DNA of 61,935 nucleotides from Thermoflexus hugenholtzii JAD2 (lineage in GTDB: Bacteria > Chloroflexota > Dehalococcoidia > UBA2979), in assembly GCA_945903275.1 (NCBI GenBank), contig CAMDNW010000011.1, forward strand, positions 1-61,935. The letters run 5' to 3'. A program made the position numbers and the translations under genes. The notes beneath the pieces were generated by a model, which was given only the letters and a program-made list of their open reading frames with translations, did no database searches and was not told the origin of the DNA. Shown here piece by piece: positions 7,863 to 15,975 of the stretch (its first letter is position 1; every line of letters begins with the position of its first letter).

Positions 7863-8879
7863 ATGCAGTTCGGACTCTTCCTCGAATGGCCCAACGCGGG
7901 CGCGCGACCGTGGGGTGAGGCGTTCGAAGAGACTGTGGAGCAGGCGCGGCTTGCCGAGGCGGCGGGGTTCGATTTCTGCCTGATCGCGGAGCATCACTTC
8001 TCGGACTACGGGATCGCACCGGCGCCGGTGCTGGAGGCGCTCGCGATCCTACGGGCGACCTCGAGGTTGCGGGTCGGCACGGCGGTAGCCGTGCTGCCAG
8101 AGTGGCAGCCACTGCGCCTCGCGGAGGAGATGGCGGTGGCGGACCAGTTGAGCGGCGGGCGGTTCATCGCGGGCATCGGCCGCGGCTTCGTGCCGTTCGA
8201 GCAGGTGCGCTTCGATGTAGATGTCGAGGCCGGCCGCGCGCACTTCGAGGAGTGCCTCGATGTACTGATCAAGGCCTGGACGGAGGATGACTTCACATAC
8301 GACGGACGCCTTGTGCGCGTCCCCGTCCCCACCACCGTGCTGCCTCGGCCGGTGCAGTCGCCGCACCCGCCGCTCTGGCTCGCAGGCAACAGCGCGGAGT
8401 CTGTCGATCTCGTCGGACGCCTCGGGATCACGCCGATCGTCTCCGCCGCCGCCGGGCCGGTGCGCATCGCGGAGCAGCGCGCCGCCTTCACCGAGGCGCG
8501 CACCCGCCACGGCCGCGCCGCGGAACGCCTCGATATCGTCGCGCAGGTGCACGCGCACGTCGCGCGCACGGACACGGAGGTGCGCGCCATCCTCCCGGCC
8601 GCGCGCTGGCAGCGCCGAGCCGTGACCGCGCTGCTCGCCGACCGCGTCACGCGCGGCGTCCTCGATGTCACGCCCTTCGAGGGCGAGCCGGACGACGACG
8701 CGCTGCTCGCCTCGCAGTTTTTCGGCACGCCGGAGCCGATCGTGGAACGCGTGCGCGCGCTGGGCGCGGCCGGGGTCACGCACCTGAGCATGCTGATGAC
8801 GTTCGGCGGGCTCGACCACGCGCGCGTGATGCGGTCGATCGAGTTGTTCGGGAAAGACGTGATTCCGGCGGTGGGGTAG
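7863..8879 (+). CDS. LLM-class flavin-dependent oxidoreductase
   Basis: The 338-residue protein is a luciferase-like TIM-barrel enzyme using FMN or F420. It opens with MQFGLFLEWPN. It then shows the LAEAAGFDFCLIAEHHF segment typical of the family, the GIGRGFVPFE loop and the HPPLWLAGNSAESVDLVGRLG cofactor-binding region, each read directly. The start at ATG 7863 is chosen because it begins the first beta strand; an in-frame start at 7800 adds 21 unrelated residues. The substrate cannot be inferred. It stands alone between a decayed ATPase gene and a small RNA candidate. Confidence 0.87.
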   Translation: MQFGLFLEWPNAGARPWGEAFEETVEQARLAEAAGFDFCLIAEHHFSDYGIAPAPVLEALAILRATSRLRVGTAVAVLPEWQPLRLAEEMAVADQLSGGRFIAGIGRGFVPFEQVRFDVDVEAGRAHFEECLDVLIKAWTEDDFTYDGRLVRVPVPTTVLPRPVQSPHPPLWLAGNSAESVDLVGRLGITPIVSAAAGPVRIAEQRAAFTEARTRHGRAAERLDIVAQVHAHVARTDTEVRAILPAARWQRRAVTALLADRVTRGVLDVTPFEGEPDDDALLASQFFGTPEPIVERVRALGAAGVTHLSMLMTFGGLDHARVMRSIELFGKDVIPAVG

Positions 8880-8942
8880 CGGCGGTTCGGGACGCCTCAA
8901 TGATGGCTTGATGCTGTAACGCCGCGGTCACGCCACGCACCG

Positions 8943-8948
8943 GATAAT
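8943..8948 (+). promoter_or_regulatory. -10 element GATAAT
   Basis: GATAAT (five of six consensus bases) lies alone in the gap after the oxidoreductase gene. Transcription would start near 8955, at the first base of the candidate structured RNA. No convincing -35 hexamer is seen. Confidence 0.4.
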
Positions 8949-8954
8949 GCACGC

Positions 8955-9020
8955 AAGACAGAGCCCCGCCCGGGGATTCATCCGCTGACAAAGCCCCCAT
9001 GCCCCGGGGGCTTTGTCTTG
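8955..9020 (+). ncRNA. Candidate small bistable RNA or attenuator
   Basis: The 3' strand GGGGCTTTGTCTTG (9007-9020) can pair either with ACAAAGCCCCC (8988-8998), forming a terminator hairpin, or with CAAGACAGAGCCCC (8954-8967), with one G-U pair. The two competing 5' partners are near-direct repeats of GACARAGCCCC. An isolated -10 element lies just upstream. The next gene has its own -10 at 9071, so the transcript may be an independent small RNA. This is a structure read by eye, without expression or conservation evidence. Confidence 0.35.
8988..9016 (+). terminator. Rho-independent-type hairpin
   Basis: ACAAAGCCCCC and GGGGGCTTTGT form an 11-bp perfect stem with a 7-nt loop, followed by CTTG. 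The U tract is short. Confidence 0.6.
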
Positions 9021-9070
9021 CCTGGAGGGCAACTTCGCGCTATCCGGGCGACCGAGGCGCGGCGCTCGCG

Positions 9071-9076
9071 TACGAT
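9071..9076 (+). promoter_or_regulatory. -10 element (TACGAT), leaderless-type spacing
   Basis: TACGAT ends 7 nt before the ATG at 9084. No Shine-Dalgarno is present, so the mRNA probably starts at or beside the start codon. Confidence 0.45.
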
Positions 9077-9083
9077 CTCCCGC

Positions 9084-9746
9084 ATGAAGCCTTGGGAGAC
9101 ACTCGCGACTGCCACCATGCCCGACGGGGGGCGGCTAGAACTGGTGCGGCACGACGGCGACTACGTGATCCGCATCGACGGCGTGGAACTGATGACGAGC
9201 CGGATGCACGGCTCCGAGGACGCGATGCTCAGCCTCGCGTGCCCCAAGCCGCCCGAGGACGCGCGCGTGCTGGTGGGCGGGCTCGGGATGGGGTATACGC
9301 TCGCGGCAGCGCTGGCGATGCTGCCGGCGAAGGCGGCGGTCACGGTGGCGGAACTGATCCCCGAGGTCGTCGAGTGGAATCGCGGCCTCCTCGGGCCGCT
9401 CGCCAACCACCCGCTCGACGACCCGCGCACGGAGACCGTGGTCGGCGACGTGGTGGACGTGATCCGCAAGGCCTCGTCACGCTTCGACGCCATCCTGCTC
9501 GACGTGGATAACGGCCCAGACGCGCTGGTGGAACAGGGCAACTCGCGGCTCTACAGCCGCGCAGGCCTCGAGGCGCTGCATCGAGCACTGCGGCCGCGCG
9601 GGGCGGTGGCGGTGTGGTCGGTGAGCGATGAGGCGTCGTTCGAGCGGCGGCTGCGCTCGGTGGGCCTCGCACCCTCGAAGCACCGCGTGGCGGCGTTCGG
9701 GAGGCGCGGCTCGATGCACACGGTGTTCGTGAGGCAGAAGGCGTAG
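9084..9746 (+). CDS. Spermidine-synthase-like SAM methyltransferase-fold protein
   Basis: The 220-residue protein has the Rossmann motifs of the polyamine synthase/methyltransferase fold: VGGLGMGYTLAAAL (nucleotide loop), VAELIPEVVEWNR (acidic strand 2) and DAILLDVDNGPDALV, the position of the catalytic Asp in spermidine synthases. It is shorter than true SpeE (about 280 residues) and lacks its N-terminal beta domain, so the substrate may differ. The start at 9084 is chosen from the -10 element 7 nt upstream; an in-frame ATG at 9018 is less likely. It is monocistronic. Confidence 0.75.
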   Translation: MKPWETLATATMPDGGRLELVRHDGDYVIRIDGVELMTSRMHGSEDAMLSLACPKPPEDARVLVGGLGMGYTLAAALAMLPAKAAVTVAELIPEVVEWNRGLLGPLANHPLDDPRTETVVGDVVDVIRKASSRFDAILLDVDNGPDALVEQGNSRLYSRAGLEALHRALRPRGAVAVWSVSDEASFERRLRSVGLAPSKHRVAAFGRRGSMHTVFVRQKA

Positions 9747-9803
9747 CGAGGCGCGGCGCAAGGCCGTTTGCCGACATTGGCGCGCTCGTTCCTAATACAC
9801 CGC

Positions 9804-9998
9804 ATGCACCTTGCGAGGCTTCCGCGCACACCTCAGCCTGCCAGAGAAAGCGACGCCGCCCGCTCGCTCACGGGCGCCCTTGAAGGCTCGATACTCCTCG
9901 CGCGTTCGTACAGCGACCCCGCACGGTTCGAGGCCGCCGTGGAGCAGGTGCTTAACGAGCTGGAGCCTCTCGATGAACCGCGCCTCGATACGCAGTGA
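9804..9998 (+). pseudogene. Remnant of a TetR-family regulator C-terminus
   Basis: The reading LTGALEGSILLARSYSDP followed by RFEAAVEQVLNEL resembles the last helices of TetR/AcrR ligand-binding domains. No helix-turn-helix domain is upstream and the frame opens only about 65 residues. I interpret it as the tail of a deleted repressor gene rather than a functional peptide. Confidence 0.4.
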
Positions 9999-10004
9999 TG
10001 AACC

Positions 10005-10034
10005 GAGAGGCACGGCACATGTGCCGGGCCTCTC
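10005..10034. terminator. Hairpin between the TetR remnant and the release-factor-like gene
   Basis: GAGAGGC and GCCTCTC flank the self-complementary core CGGCACATGTGCCG with one mismatch, giving a strong symmetric stem. No T tract follows. Its symmetry would also suit a protein-binding site. Confidence 0.5.
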
Positions 10035-10063
10035 GCCTATGCACGTATGAGCGTACTCCGTGC

Positions 10064-10069
10064 CATGAT
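10064..10069 (+). promoter_or_regulatory. Extended -10 element (TGC-CATGAT)
   Basis: CATGAT preceded by TGC lies exactly 6 nt before the ATG at 10076, again indicating leaderless transcription. Confidence 0.4.
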
Positions 10070-10075
10070 CAAGGC

Positions 10076-10588
10076 ATGACCGACTGGCGCGACTATCTGG
10101 GACTCGATGATACGGCGCTGTTCGCGCAGTGCGAGTTCGACCGCTTCCGCGCGAGCGGGCCCGGAGGGCAGAAGCGTAACAAGACCGAGTCGGCCGTCCG
10201 CCTGCGCCATACCCCCACCAGCCTGACCGGCGAAGCGAACGAGTCTCGCTCACAGCATGAGAATCGCGCGCGCGCGCTGCGCCGCCTCCGCCTGACGATC
10301 GCCGTCACCCTGTGCGCGCCTGTGGATATCGAGGCCTACGCGCCGCCGCCGGCGCTTGCCGCGGCGCTGCTCAAGCCACCCGGCGCGCGCGCGTCGGGCC
10401 GCATCGAGGTCATGGCGGCGCTGTTCGACCTACTCGATGCAAGCGGCTGGCGGCTGGCCGACGCCGCCCGCACGGCGGGCGTGAGCACCGCCGCGATCGG
10501 CCGGCTGCTCGCGAGCGACAACGAGGTGTGGCGAGCGGCCTCGGAGCGGCGGGCGGGCCTCGGGCTTACAGCGATGCGACGAGGCTGA
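10076..10588 (+). CDS. Peptide chain release factor-like protein with GGQ motif
   Basis: The 170-residue protein contains the RF-1 domain signature RASGPGGQKRNKTESAVRL (residues about 26-44). The GGQ loop hydrolyses peptidyl-tRNA in the ribosome. It lacks the codon-recognition domains of RF1/RF2, so it belongs with small rescue-type or RF-H-like proteins. The residues after GGQ (QHENRARALRRLRL) match the basic helix of the family. The C-terminus ends in a helical segment with a helix-turn-helix look (LADAARTAGVSTAAIGRLL) rather than the Lys-rich tail of ArfB. A role in rescuing stalled ribosomes is inferred. Confidence 0.8.
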   Translation: MTDWRDYLGLDDTALFAQCEFDRFRASGPGGQKRNKTESAVRLRHTPTSLTGEANESRSQHENRARALRRLRLTIAVTLCAPVDIEAYAPPPALAAALLKPPGARASGRIEVMAALFDLLDASGWRLADAARTAGVSTAAIGRLLASDNEVWRAASERRAGLGLTAMRRG

Positions 10589-10616
10589 CGCGGGCCGCGT
10601 GCTGGCGTACCGTATA

Positions 10617-10648
10617 CATCGAGGCGAGGGCCACGGCGCGCCTCGATG
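10617..10648. repeat. Inverted pair of CATCGAGGCG / CGCCTCGATG
   Basis: Two 10-bp arms (10617-10626 and 10639-10648) face each other across 12 nt. Both contain the octamer that recurs across the window. It overlaps a TATACA that could be a -10 for the next small gene. Confidence 0.6.
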
Positions 10649-10676
10649 CCGCGTCGATGGTTGAAGGAGCGAAGCA

Positions 10677-10823
10677 ATGGCCAAGGGCCGCGATAAGATC
10701 AAAGAGAAGAAGACGCCACCGAAGGCGAAGCAGAGCAAGGCTCCGAACAGCGCGCCAGCGCCAGCGGCGCGGAGTTCCACGCAACCCACCAAAGTCGGTT
10801 TCGCGCCGCCCGTGAAGGGCTAA
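10677..10823 (+). CDS. Small Lys-rich basic protein (48 residues)
   Basis: The ATG at 10677 is preceded by AAGGAGC at good spacing. The product starts MAKGRDKIKEKKTPPKAKQ, continues through an Ala/Pro/Ser segment and ends VGFAPPVKG. About a quarter of the residues are Lys or Arg, all in the first half. Similar tiny proteins beginning MAKG followed by Lys-rich sequence are widespread, and binding to nucleic acid or ribosomes is plausible. That is inference; no domain is recognisable. Confidence 0.6.
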   Translation: MAKGRDKIKEKKTPPKAKQSKAPNSAPAPAARSSTQPTKVGFAPPVKG

Positions 10824-10884
10824 CACCGCCACACCCCTAGTGTCCACTTGCGGAAAGCCCAGTATCTCGTGCCACCATTGGGGT

Positions 10885-11538
10885 ATGCAGAAATACCTCC
10901 AGATCACGCTTGCCCTGACCGCCGCCCTGTTTGCCGTCGCCTGCAGAGACAGTAGCGAGGCACCCAGCCCCACGCCAACCTCGACGCCGGTCGCTGCTAC
11001 TGTGGCCACGACGACCACTGCCACACCGCTCGCCTTGCCTCTCGCCACGCAAGGCACCGAGATCCCCGCCCTCGTACGCGATGTCGTCATCGCTGCGGTA
11101 AGTGGCGACACGGCACGCCTCGTAGCGCTGGCGCAGTACCGGGCTGTGGCCTGTACCACGACACAGGGCGCGGGCGGCCCACCCAAGTGCAAGCCAGGCG
11201 ACACAGCAGGCACCGCCTACAGAGTGTTCGCGACTGGCGCTTGCGATGGTGAGTGGAACACAGACGCGAGCGCCGTACTGATCGGCCTCATGAAGCAATC
11301 AGTGAGGCTTTACGCAGCCGTCTCTGTGAGAACGCCGACACCTGACTCAGACCCGGCATGGCCAAAGGGCCAGCACGCCGTCCTGCTCAGCACCGGTCAA
11401 TCGAGTCCGGCCGGGGTGTACTACATCCTAGACACCACTGGCATCGTGCGCGCGCATCTCACCTGTAGCGCGGGCGAGACGCCGGGGCAGACACTACGCA
11501 ACATCGGCGCGACAGAGTTCCTGATCCCGCCGCCTTAG
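10885..11538 (+). CDS. Secreted lipoprotein of unknown function
   Basis: The 217-residue product begins with a short basic N-terminus, a hydrophobic stretch (LQITLALTAALFAVAC) and a lipobox ending in Cys19. A Pro/Thr/Ala-rich linker follows to about residue 50, as in surface-anchored lipoproteins. The mature part has several Cys (ACTTTQGAGGPPKCKPG, GACDGEW) and a C-terminal strand-rich region (AGVYYILDTTGIVRAHLTC), but I recognise no family. The ATG at 10885 is chosen from the signal sequence; a -10-like CACCAT sits 6 nt upstream. Confidence 0.75.
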   Translation: MQKYLQITLALTAALFAVACRDSSEAPSPTPTSTPVAATVATTTTATPLALPLATQGTEIPALVRDVVIAAVSGDTARLVALAQYRAVACTTTQGAGGPPKCKPGDTAGTAYRVFATGACDGEWNTDASAVLIGLMKQSVRLYAAVSVRTPTPDSDPAWPKGQHAVLLSTGQSSPAGVYYILDTTGIVRAHLTCSAGETPGQTLRNIGATEFLIPPP

Positions 11539-11972
11539 CGGCACGAGGCGTTCAGCGCAGCGTGCCTTCCACGATTGCACACTCTAAGTCCGCCGGACGC
11601 GCGCCGATGTGCACCTCCAACAAGGTCACGAAGCACGTAATCCCTAGCGCCTGCTCCACTTATTCAGTGCCGCCCTTCGGCGGGCATAGAACTCCACGAG
11701 AAAGTCGAGGGCGCTTCTATCCGGACGGAACTACCCGATCACCGCCGAACCGAACACATCAAGGCAGCGCACGCCGAACTGGCGGCAGATCGTCTACTCA
11801 ACCGCTCGGCGCTCGTGCAAATCGGAGATAGTGGAATACTACGCCACTTACGAAATACCGCATCAGGCAACATCTCACTTAGTACTGAAGCAAAGACGCA
11901 TTCGCTTCGGCCGATGCGCCGAAAGTGAGAAGGCGTCACAATGCCCCCACCTCTCCCCGAGGCGACAGCCGT
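11539..11972. other. 434-bp gap without a clear gene
   Basis: Both strands were read. The plus strand at about 11685-11930 has an open frame (IELHEKVEGASIRTELPDH and onward through HIKAAHAELAADRLLN) that looks mildly protein-like, but it has no start codon with a ribosome site and no recognisable family. It may be a gene relic. No hairpin terminator is obvious. Confidence 0.35.
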
Positions 11973-13739
11973 ATGACGCTCACCAGGAGCGATATCGATG
12001 CCAGCGGCACGACCGAAGGGTCTGGCGGACGGCGCTGGCGACTGCGCGCTACGCCAAATACGGACGGACTGCGGCGCCCGGATGGGAGCGTGCCGTGGCC
12101 GACGGCGTTCTCGGCGCTGCTAGCGCATCGTGGGGTACACACGCTGGAGGAGGCTCGCAACTACCTCGGCGCACCGGGGGATCTAACGGATCCGCGGCTG
12201 ATGCCGAACCTTGCGGTGGCGGTGGCGCGGCTGGCGCAGGCGTGCCGCGCGGGCGAGCAGGTGGCGGTGTTCGGCGACTTCGATGTGGACGGCATCACGG
12301 CCACGACGATCCTCAGCGAGGGGCTGACCGCCCTCGGCGCACGGCCACTGCCGTACATCCCGGACCGGTTCACCGAGGGGTATGGCCCGAACGTCGCGGC
12401 GATCGCCTCGCTGCACGCGAGGGGGGCGACGGTGCTGGTGACGGCGGACTGCGGCACATCGGCGGTGCCGGAGGTGGCCTCGGCGAACGCGCTGGGGATA
12501 GACGTGATCGTCATCGACCACCACACGGTGCCGCCGGTGCTGCCCGATGCGCTGGCTATCGTGAACCCGAAGCTCGGCGTGTGGACGGACGAGGCCGGCG
12601 CCGAACGCGAGTACGGCAGCGAACCCGCTGCGTGCGGTGTCGCGTACAAAGTGATCCACGATCTGCACGACGCGCTCGGCGTCCCGTACGACGCCGACCC
12701 GCACCGCGCGCTGGTCGCGCTGGGCACCGTGTGCGACCTCGCGCCGATGCTCTTCGAGAACCGCGACCTTGTGCGCCTCGGCATGGACGCGCTGGCGAAG
12801 TCACCGCGTCCCGGCCTACGCGCGCTGGCGGCGGTGGCGGGCGTCGACCTCGCGGACATCGACGCCGACATGTGCGGCTGGGTGCTGGGACCGCGGCTCA
12901 ACGCGGCGGGACGCATGGAACACGCCAACATCGCGCTGGAACTGCTCATGACGGCGTCGCCGGAACGCGCGCAAGAACTCGCGGGCAGCCTCGAAGCGCT
13001 GAACCGCCGTCGGCGCGACGAAACGACGGCCGCGTGCGAACTAGCCACCGCCACACTCACACCCGAGGAGCAGACCGCCCCGATCGTGCTGTTCGCGCAC
13101 CCCGAGATGTCCTTGGGCATCGTGGGCCTCGTGGCGTCGCGGCTGGCCGAGCAGTTCCGCCGCCCCGCCATCGTGGCGCAGATCGACGAGGCGACCGGCG
13201 AGGCGCGCGCCTCGTGCCGCTCGATCCCGGAGTTCGATATCACCGCGCTGCTGCGCCGCAACGCGCACCTCTTCAAGCGCTTCGGCGGCCACCGCGCCGC
13301 CGCCGGCTTCACCATCGACGCCGCCCGCCTCGATGAGGTGCGCGCGGCATTGCTTGTGGACGCCGCGGGGCACCTCGATGCATCGTCACTCGTCCCCACC
13401 ATCGACATCGACGTGGAGTTGCCGATCGCGGCGGTGAACAGCGACCTGTTGAAGTGGCTGGCACGCCTCGGACCGCACGGTATCGGCAATGCGGTGCCGA
13501 AGTTCCTCGCGCGCGGCGTCACTGTGCAGGATGTGCGCATCGTGGGGCAGGACGGCACGCATCTCCAGTTCAAGCTGCGTGAAGCGCGCGTCACATGGCA
13601 GGCCATCGCCTTCCGCCTCGCCGAGCACGCCGTTCCCGCAGGCGAGTCCGCCGACATCATCTACACCTTCCGCCGCGATAGCCTTCGGGGCACCGTGCAA
13701 CTGGAAGTGCTCGACCTGCGGCCTGCGCAGGCTGATTGA
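11973..13739 (+). CDS. recJ: Single-stranded-DNA-specific exonuclease RecJ
   Basis: RecJ degrades 5'-ended single-stranded DNA during recombination and mismatch repair. The 588-residue sequence has the DHH phosphoesterase motifs: FGDFDVDGITAT, TADCG and IDHHT. It also has the DHHA1 domain with FGGHRAAAGF and a C-terminal OB-like domain (HGIGNAVPKFLARGVTV onward). Length and order fit the family. The ATG at 11973 is taken as start; ATG 11925 would add 16 Arg-rich residues. It is not in an operon with other repair genes; the EF-G paralogue follows after 91 bp. Confidence 0.95.
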   Translation: MTLTRSDIDASGTTEGSGGRRWRLRATPNTDGLRRPDGSVPWPTAFSALLAHRGVHTLEEARNYLGAPGDLTDPRLMPNLAVAVARLAQACRAGEQVAVFGDFDVDGITATTILSEGLTALGARPLPYIPDRFTEGYGPNVAAIASLHARGATVLVTADCGTSAVPEVASANALGIDVIVIDHHTVPPVLPDALAIVNPKLGVWTDEAGAEREYGSEPAACGVAYKVIHDLHDALGVPYDADPHRALVALGTVCDLAPMLFENRDLVRLGMDALAKSPRPGLRALAAVAGVDLADIDADMCGWVLGPRLNAAGRMEHANIALELLMTASPERAQELAGSLEALNRRRRDETTAACELATATLTPEEQTAPIVLFAHPEMSLGIVGLVASRLAEQFRRPAIVAQIDEATGEARASCRSIPEFDITALLRRNAHLFKRFGGHRAAAGFTIDAARLDEVRAALLVDAAGHLDASSLVPTIDIDVELPIAAVNSDLLKWLARLGPHGIGNAVPKFLARGVTVQDVRIVGQDGTHLQFKLREARVTWQAIAFRLAEHAVPAGESADIIYTFRRDSLRGTVQLEVLDLRPAQAD

Positions 13740-13830
13740 GATAGACACCAGAAATTACGTTTGTATTGCTCATCGCACTTCGCTACCACCCCACCACCAG
13801 CCGCAGCAGTAGCGCGTGGAGGGTGATGAC

Positions 13831-15858
13831 ATGCAGGCGTACCGTTCGGAGGATCTCAGGAACATTGCACTGATGGGCCACGGTGGCGCGGGTAAGACCA
13901 CGCTCGCCGAGGCCGCGCTCCTCCTCTCCGGCGCAATCAACCGCATGGGCAAGGTCGAAGACCGCAATACCGTCTCCGACTTCGACGACCAAGAACACCA
14001 GCACCGCTACTCGATCTCCGCGTCCGTGATCCCAGTCGAGTGGGCGGGCCGACGCCTAAATTTGCTCGACACCCCCGGCTACCCGGACTTCGATGGCGAA
14101 GTCGTCGCCGCGGCCACCGCTGCCGATGCCGCCTTCGTGGTCATCGATGGGGTCGCGGGCATCCAAGGCGTCAGCGAGGCCGCATGGGGCTACGCGGACG
14201 AGGCGGGCCTTGCGCGCATGGTCGCCATCACCCGCCTCGTCCGCGAGAACGCCGATTATGACGCTGTGCTCGCCGCGCTGCGCACGCGCTTCGGCTCGAA
14301 CGTCGCCCCGCTTACGATCCCAATCGGCAGCGCCGCCACCTTCGAGGGCGCCGTGGATGTCGTCACCGGCAAGGCCTACCGTGGCGCCGACGGCGCGGTG
14401 AGTGACACCCCCGCGAGCATGACGGAAGCGATCGCATCCGCACGCGACACACTGATCGAGGCCGTCTCGGATACCGACGACGACCTGCTCAACGCGTACA
14501 TCGAAGGCACCGAGATCACCGACGATCAACTCGCGGCGGCGCTCGCGAACGCGGTGCGTGCAGGACAGGTGGTGCCGGTGGTCGCGATGGCGGGCGCCTC
14601 GGCGCTCGGCGTGTGGCAAGCGCTCGATGCCGCGGCGGCGCTGCTGCCGTCGCCGCTCGGGCGCGCGCATCGCCTCGACGGTGATGCGACGGTGACGACC
14701 GAGGCCGGCGGTCCGCTGGTCGCGCACGTGTTCAAGACCACCGCCGACCCATTTGTCGGGCGCCTCACCTATATCCACGTGCTCTCCGGCACGCTCAGAC
14801 CAGACGCGAACCCGTGGAACGTGCGGCACGGACAGACGGAACGCCTCGGCCACCTGTTCTTGGTGCGCGGCAAGGAACAGATCGCCGTACCGGAGTTGGT
14901 CGCGGGCGACATCGGCGTCGCGGCGAAGCTCGCGGTCACCGTGACCGGCGACACCTTTGTCGCATCTGAGGTGCAAAAGGGCACGCGCGTTGCGCCGATC
15001 CCATTCCCGGAGCCAGCGTACCGCTCCGCGTTCCATCCGCGCACCAAGGCAGACATCGACAAACTGTCGCAGAGCCTCGCGCGCGTCACCGAGCAGGATC
15101 CGACGATCCGCGTCGCGCGCGATCCCGAGACCGGAGAAACCATCGTCACGACGCTCGGTGACGCACAGGTGAACATCGCGGCGGCGCGGCTGGAGAAAAA
15201 CTACGGTGTGGCCGTCGATGCCACCGCCCCGCGCATCCCGTATCGCGAGACGGTTACCGCCGTCACCAAGTCGGAGTACCGCCACAAGAAGCAATCGGGT
15301 GGCCACGGCCAGTACGGCCATGTGGTAATCCAAGTCAGTCCCGCTGCACGCGGCGCAGGCTTCTCCTTCGAAGAGCAGGTCGTCGTCGGCACCGTGCCGA
15401 AGCAGTTCATCCCCGCGGTTGAGAAGGGCCTCGTTGAGACGCTGCCGACCGGCCCGCTCTCACATTCGCCGATTGTGGACATCCGAGTGTCGTTGTTGGA
15501 CGGCTCATCGCACGCGGTGGACTCGTCCGAGATGGCGTTCAAACTCGCGGCGGGACAAGCGCTCAAACAGGGCATCCTCGACGCGCACCCGATCCTCCTC
15601 GAACCAGTCGCGCGGCTGACGATCACCGTGCCGTCCGGCCTCGTCGGCGACGTGATGAGCGATCTCAACACTCGGCGCGGCCACGTCCACGGCGTGGAGC
15701 CGAACGGCGCGGTGAGCATCATCGATGCTGAAGCGCCGCTCGCTGAGGTGCAGCGCTACGCCATCGACCTGCGCGCGATCACGCACGGGCGTGGCCGCTT
15801 CACGTTGCGCACGGGCCACTACACGGAAGTGCTGCACACGTGCAGGAGCAGGTCTTGA
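13831..15858 (+). CDS. EF-G-like GTPase paralogue, degenerate G4 motif and shifted C-terminus
   Basis: The 675-residue protein has the EF-G domain layout and length of the FusA2-type paralogues. G1 (GHGGAGKTT, residues 16-24), the switch I Thr (RNTVSD) and G3 (DTPGYPDF, 80-87) are intact. The G4 guanine-specificity motif NKxD is replaced by ITRLV near residues 133-137. At the C-terminus the frame ends GHYTEVLHTCRSRS, whereas a one-base shift near 15836 restores the expected continuation HVQEQVLKTLATAEA ending at TAA 15882-15884. The start is the ATG at 13831 after GGAGGG. Confidence 0.85.
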   Translation: MQAYRSEDLRNIALMGHGGAGKTTLAEAALLLSGAINRMGKVEDRNTVSDFDDQEHQHRYSISASVIPVEWAGRRLNLLDTPGYPDFDGEVVAAATAADAAFVVIDGVAGIQGVSEAAWGYADEAGLARMVAITRLVRENADYDAVLAALRTRFGSNVAPLTIPIGSAATFEGAVDVVTGKAYRGADGAVSDTPASMTEAIASARDTLIEAVSDTDDDLLNAYIEGTEITDDQLAAALANAVRAGQVVPVVAMAGASALGVWQALDAAAALLPSPLGRAHRLDGDATVTTEAGGPLVAHVFKTTADPFVGRLTYIHVLSGTLRPDANPWNVRHGQTERLGHLFLVRGKEQIAVPELVAGDIGVAAKLAVTVTGDTFVASEVQKGTRVAPIPFPEPAYRSAFHPRTKADIDKLSQSLARVTEQDPTIRVARDPETGETIVTTLGDAQVNIAAARLEKNYGVAVDATAPRIPYRETVTAVTKSEYRHKKQSGGHGQYGHVVIQVSPAARGAGFSFEEQVVVGTVPKQFIPAVEKGLVETLPTGPLSHSPIVDIRVSLLDGSSHAVDSSEMAFKLAAGQALKQGILDAHPILLEPVARLTITVPSGLVGDVMSDLNTRRGHVHGVEPNGAVSIIDAEAPLAEVQRYAIDLRAITHGRGRFTLRTGHYTEVLHTCRSRS

Positions 15859-15905
15859 AGACGCTGGCAACGGCGGAGGCATAAACAAGCAACCGAGAAC
15901 CAAAC

Positions 15906-15961
15906 GGGTTCCGCGCGCCCGTTGGGCGCGTCCTTCGACAAGCTCAGGGTGAACGGAACCC
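15906..15961. repeat. 56-bp REP-like palindromic element
   Basis: Eight-bp terminal inverted repeats (GGGTTCCG / CGGAACCC) enclose an inner hairpin CGCGCCC-GTT-GGGCGCG and the segment CCTTCGACAAGCTCAGGG. From memory, this last core recurs in intergenic repeats of many unrelated bacteria. It sits between two convergent genes and may end transcription from both sides. Confidence 0.7.
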
Positions 15962-15975
15962 AGACGACTCGGGGC

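Noticed and set aside
11831-13336. Long Arg/Gly/Ala-rich reading frame of about 500 residues overlapping recJ
   Set aside because: It is a shifted-frame shadow of recJ. The composition is extremely Arg-rich and no domain is visible, while the recJ frame has all DHH motifs.
14056-15333. 425-codon minus-strand frame opposite the EF-G paralogue
   Set aside because: It is antisense to a well-supported gene, and its His/Arg/Val-rich translation shows no family signature.
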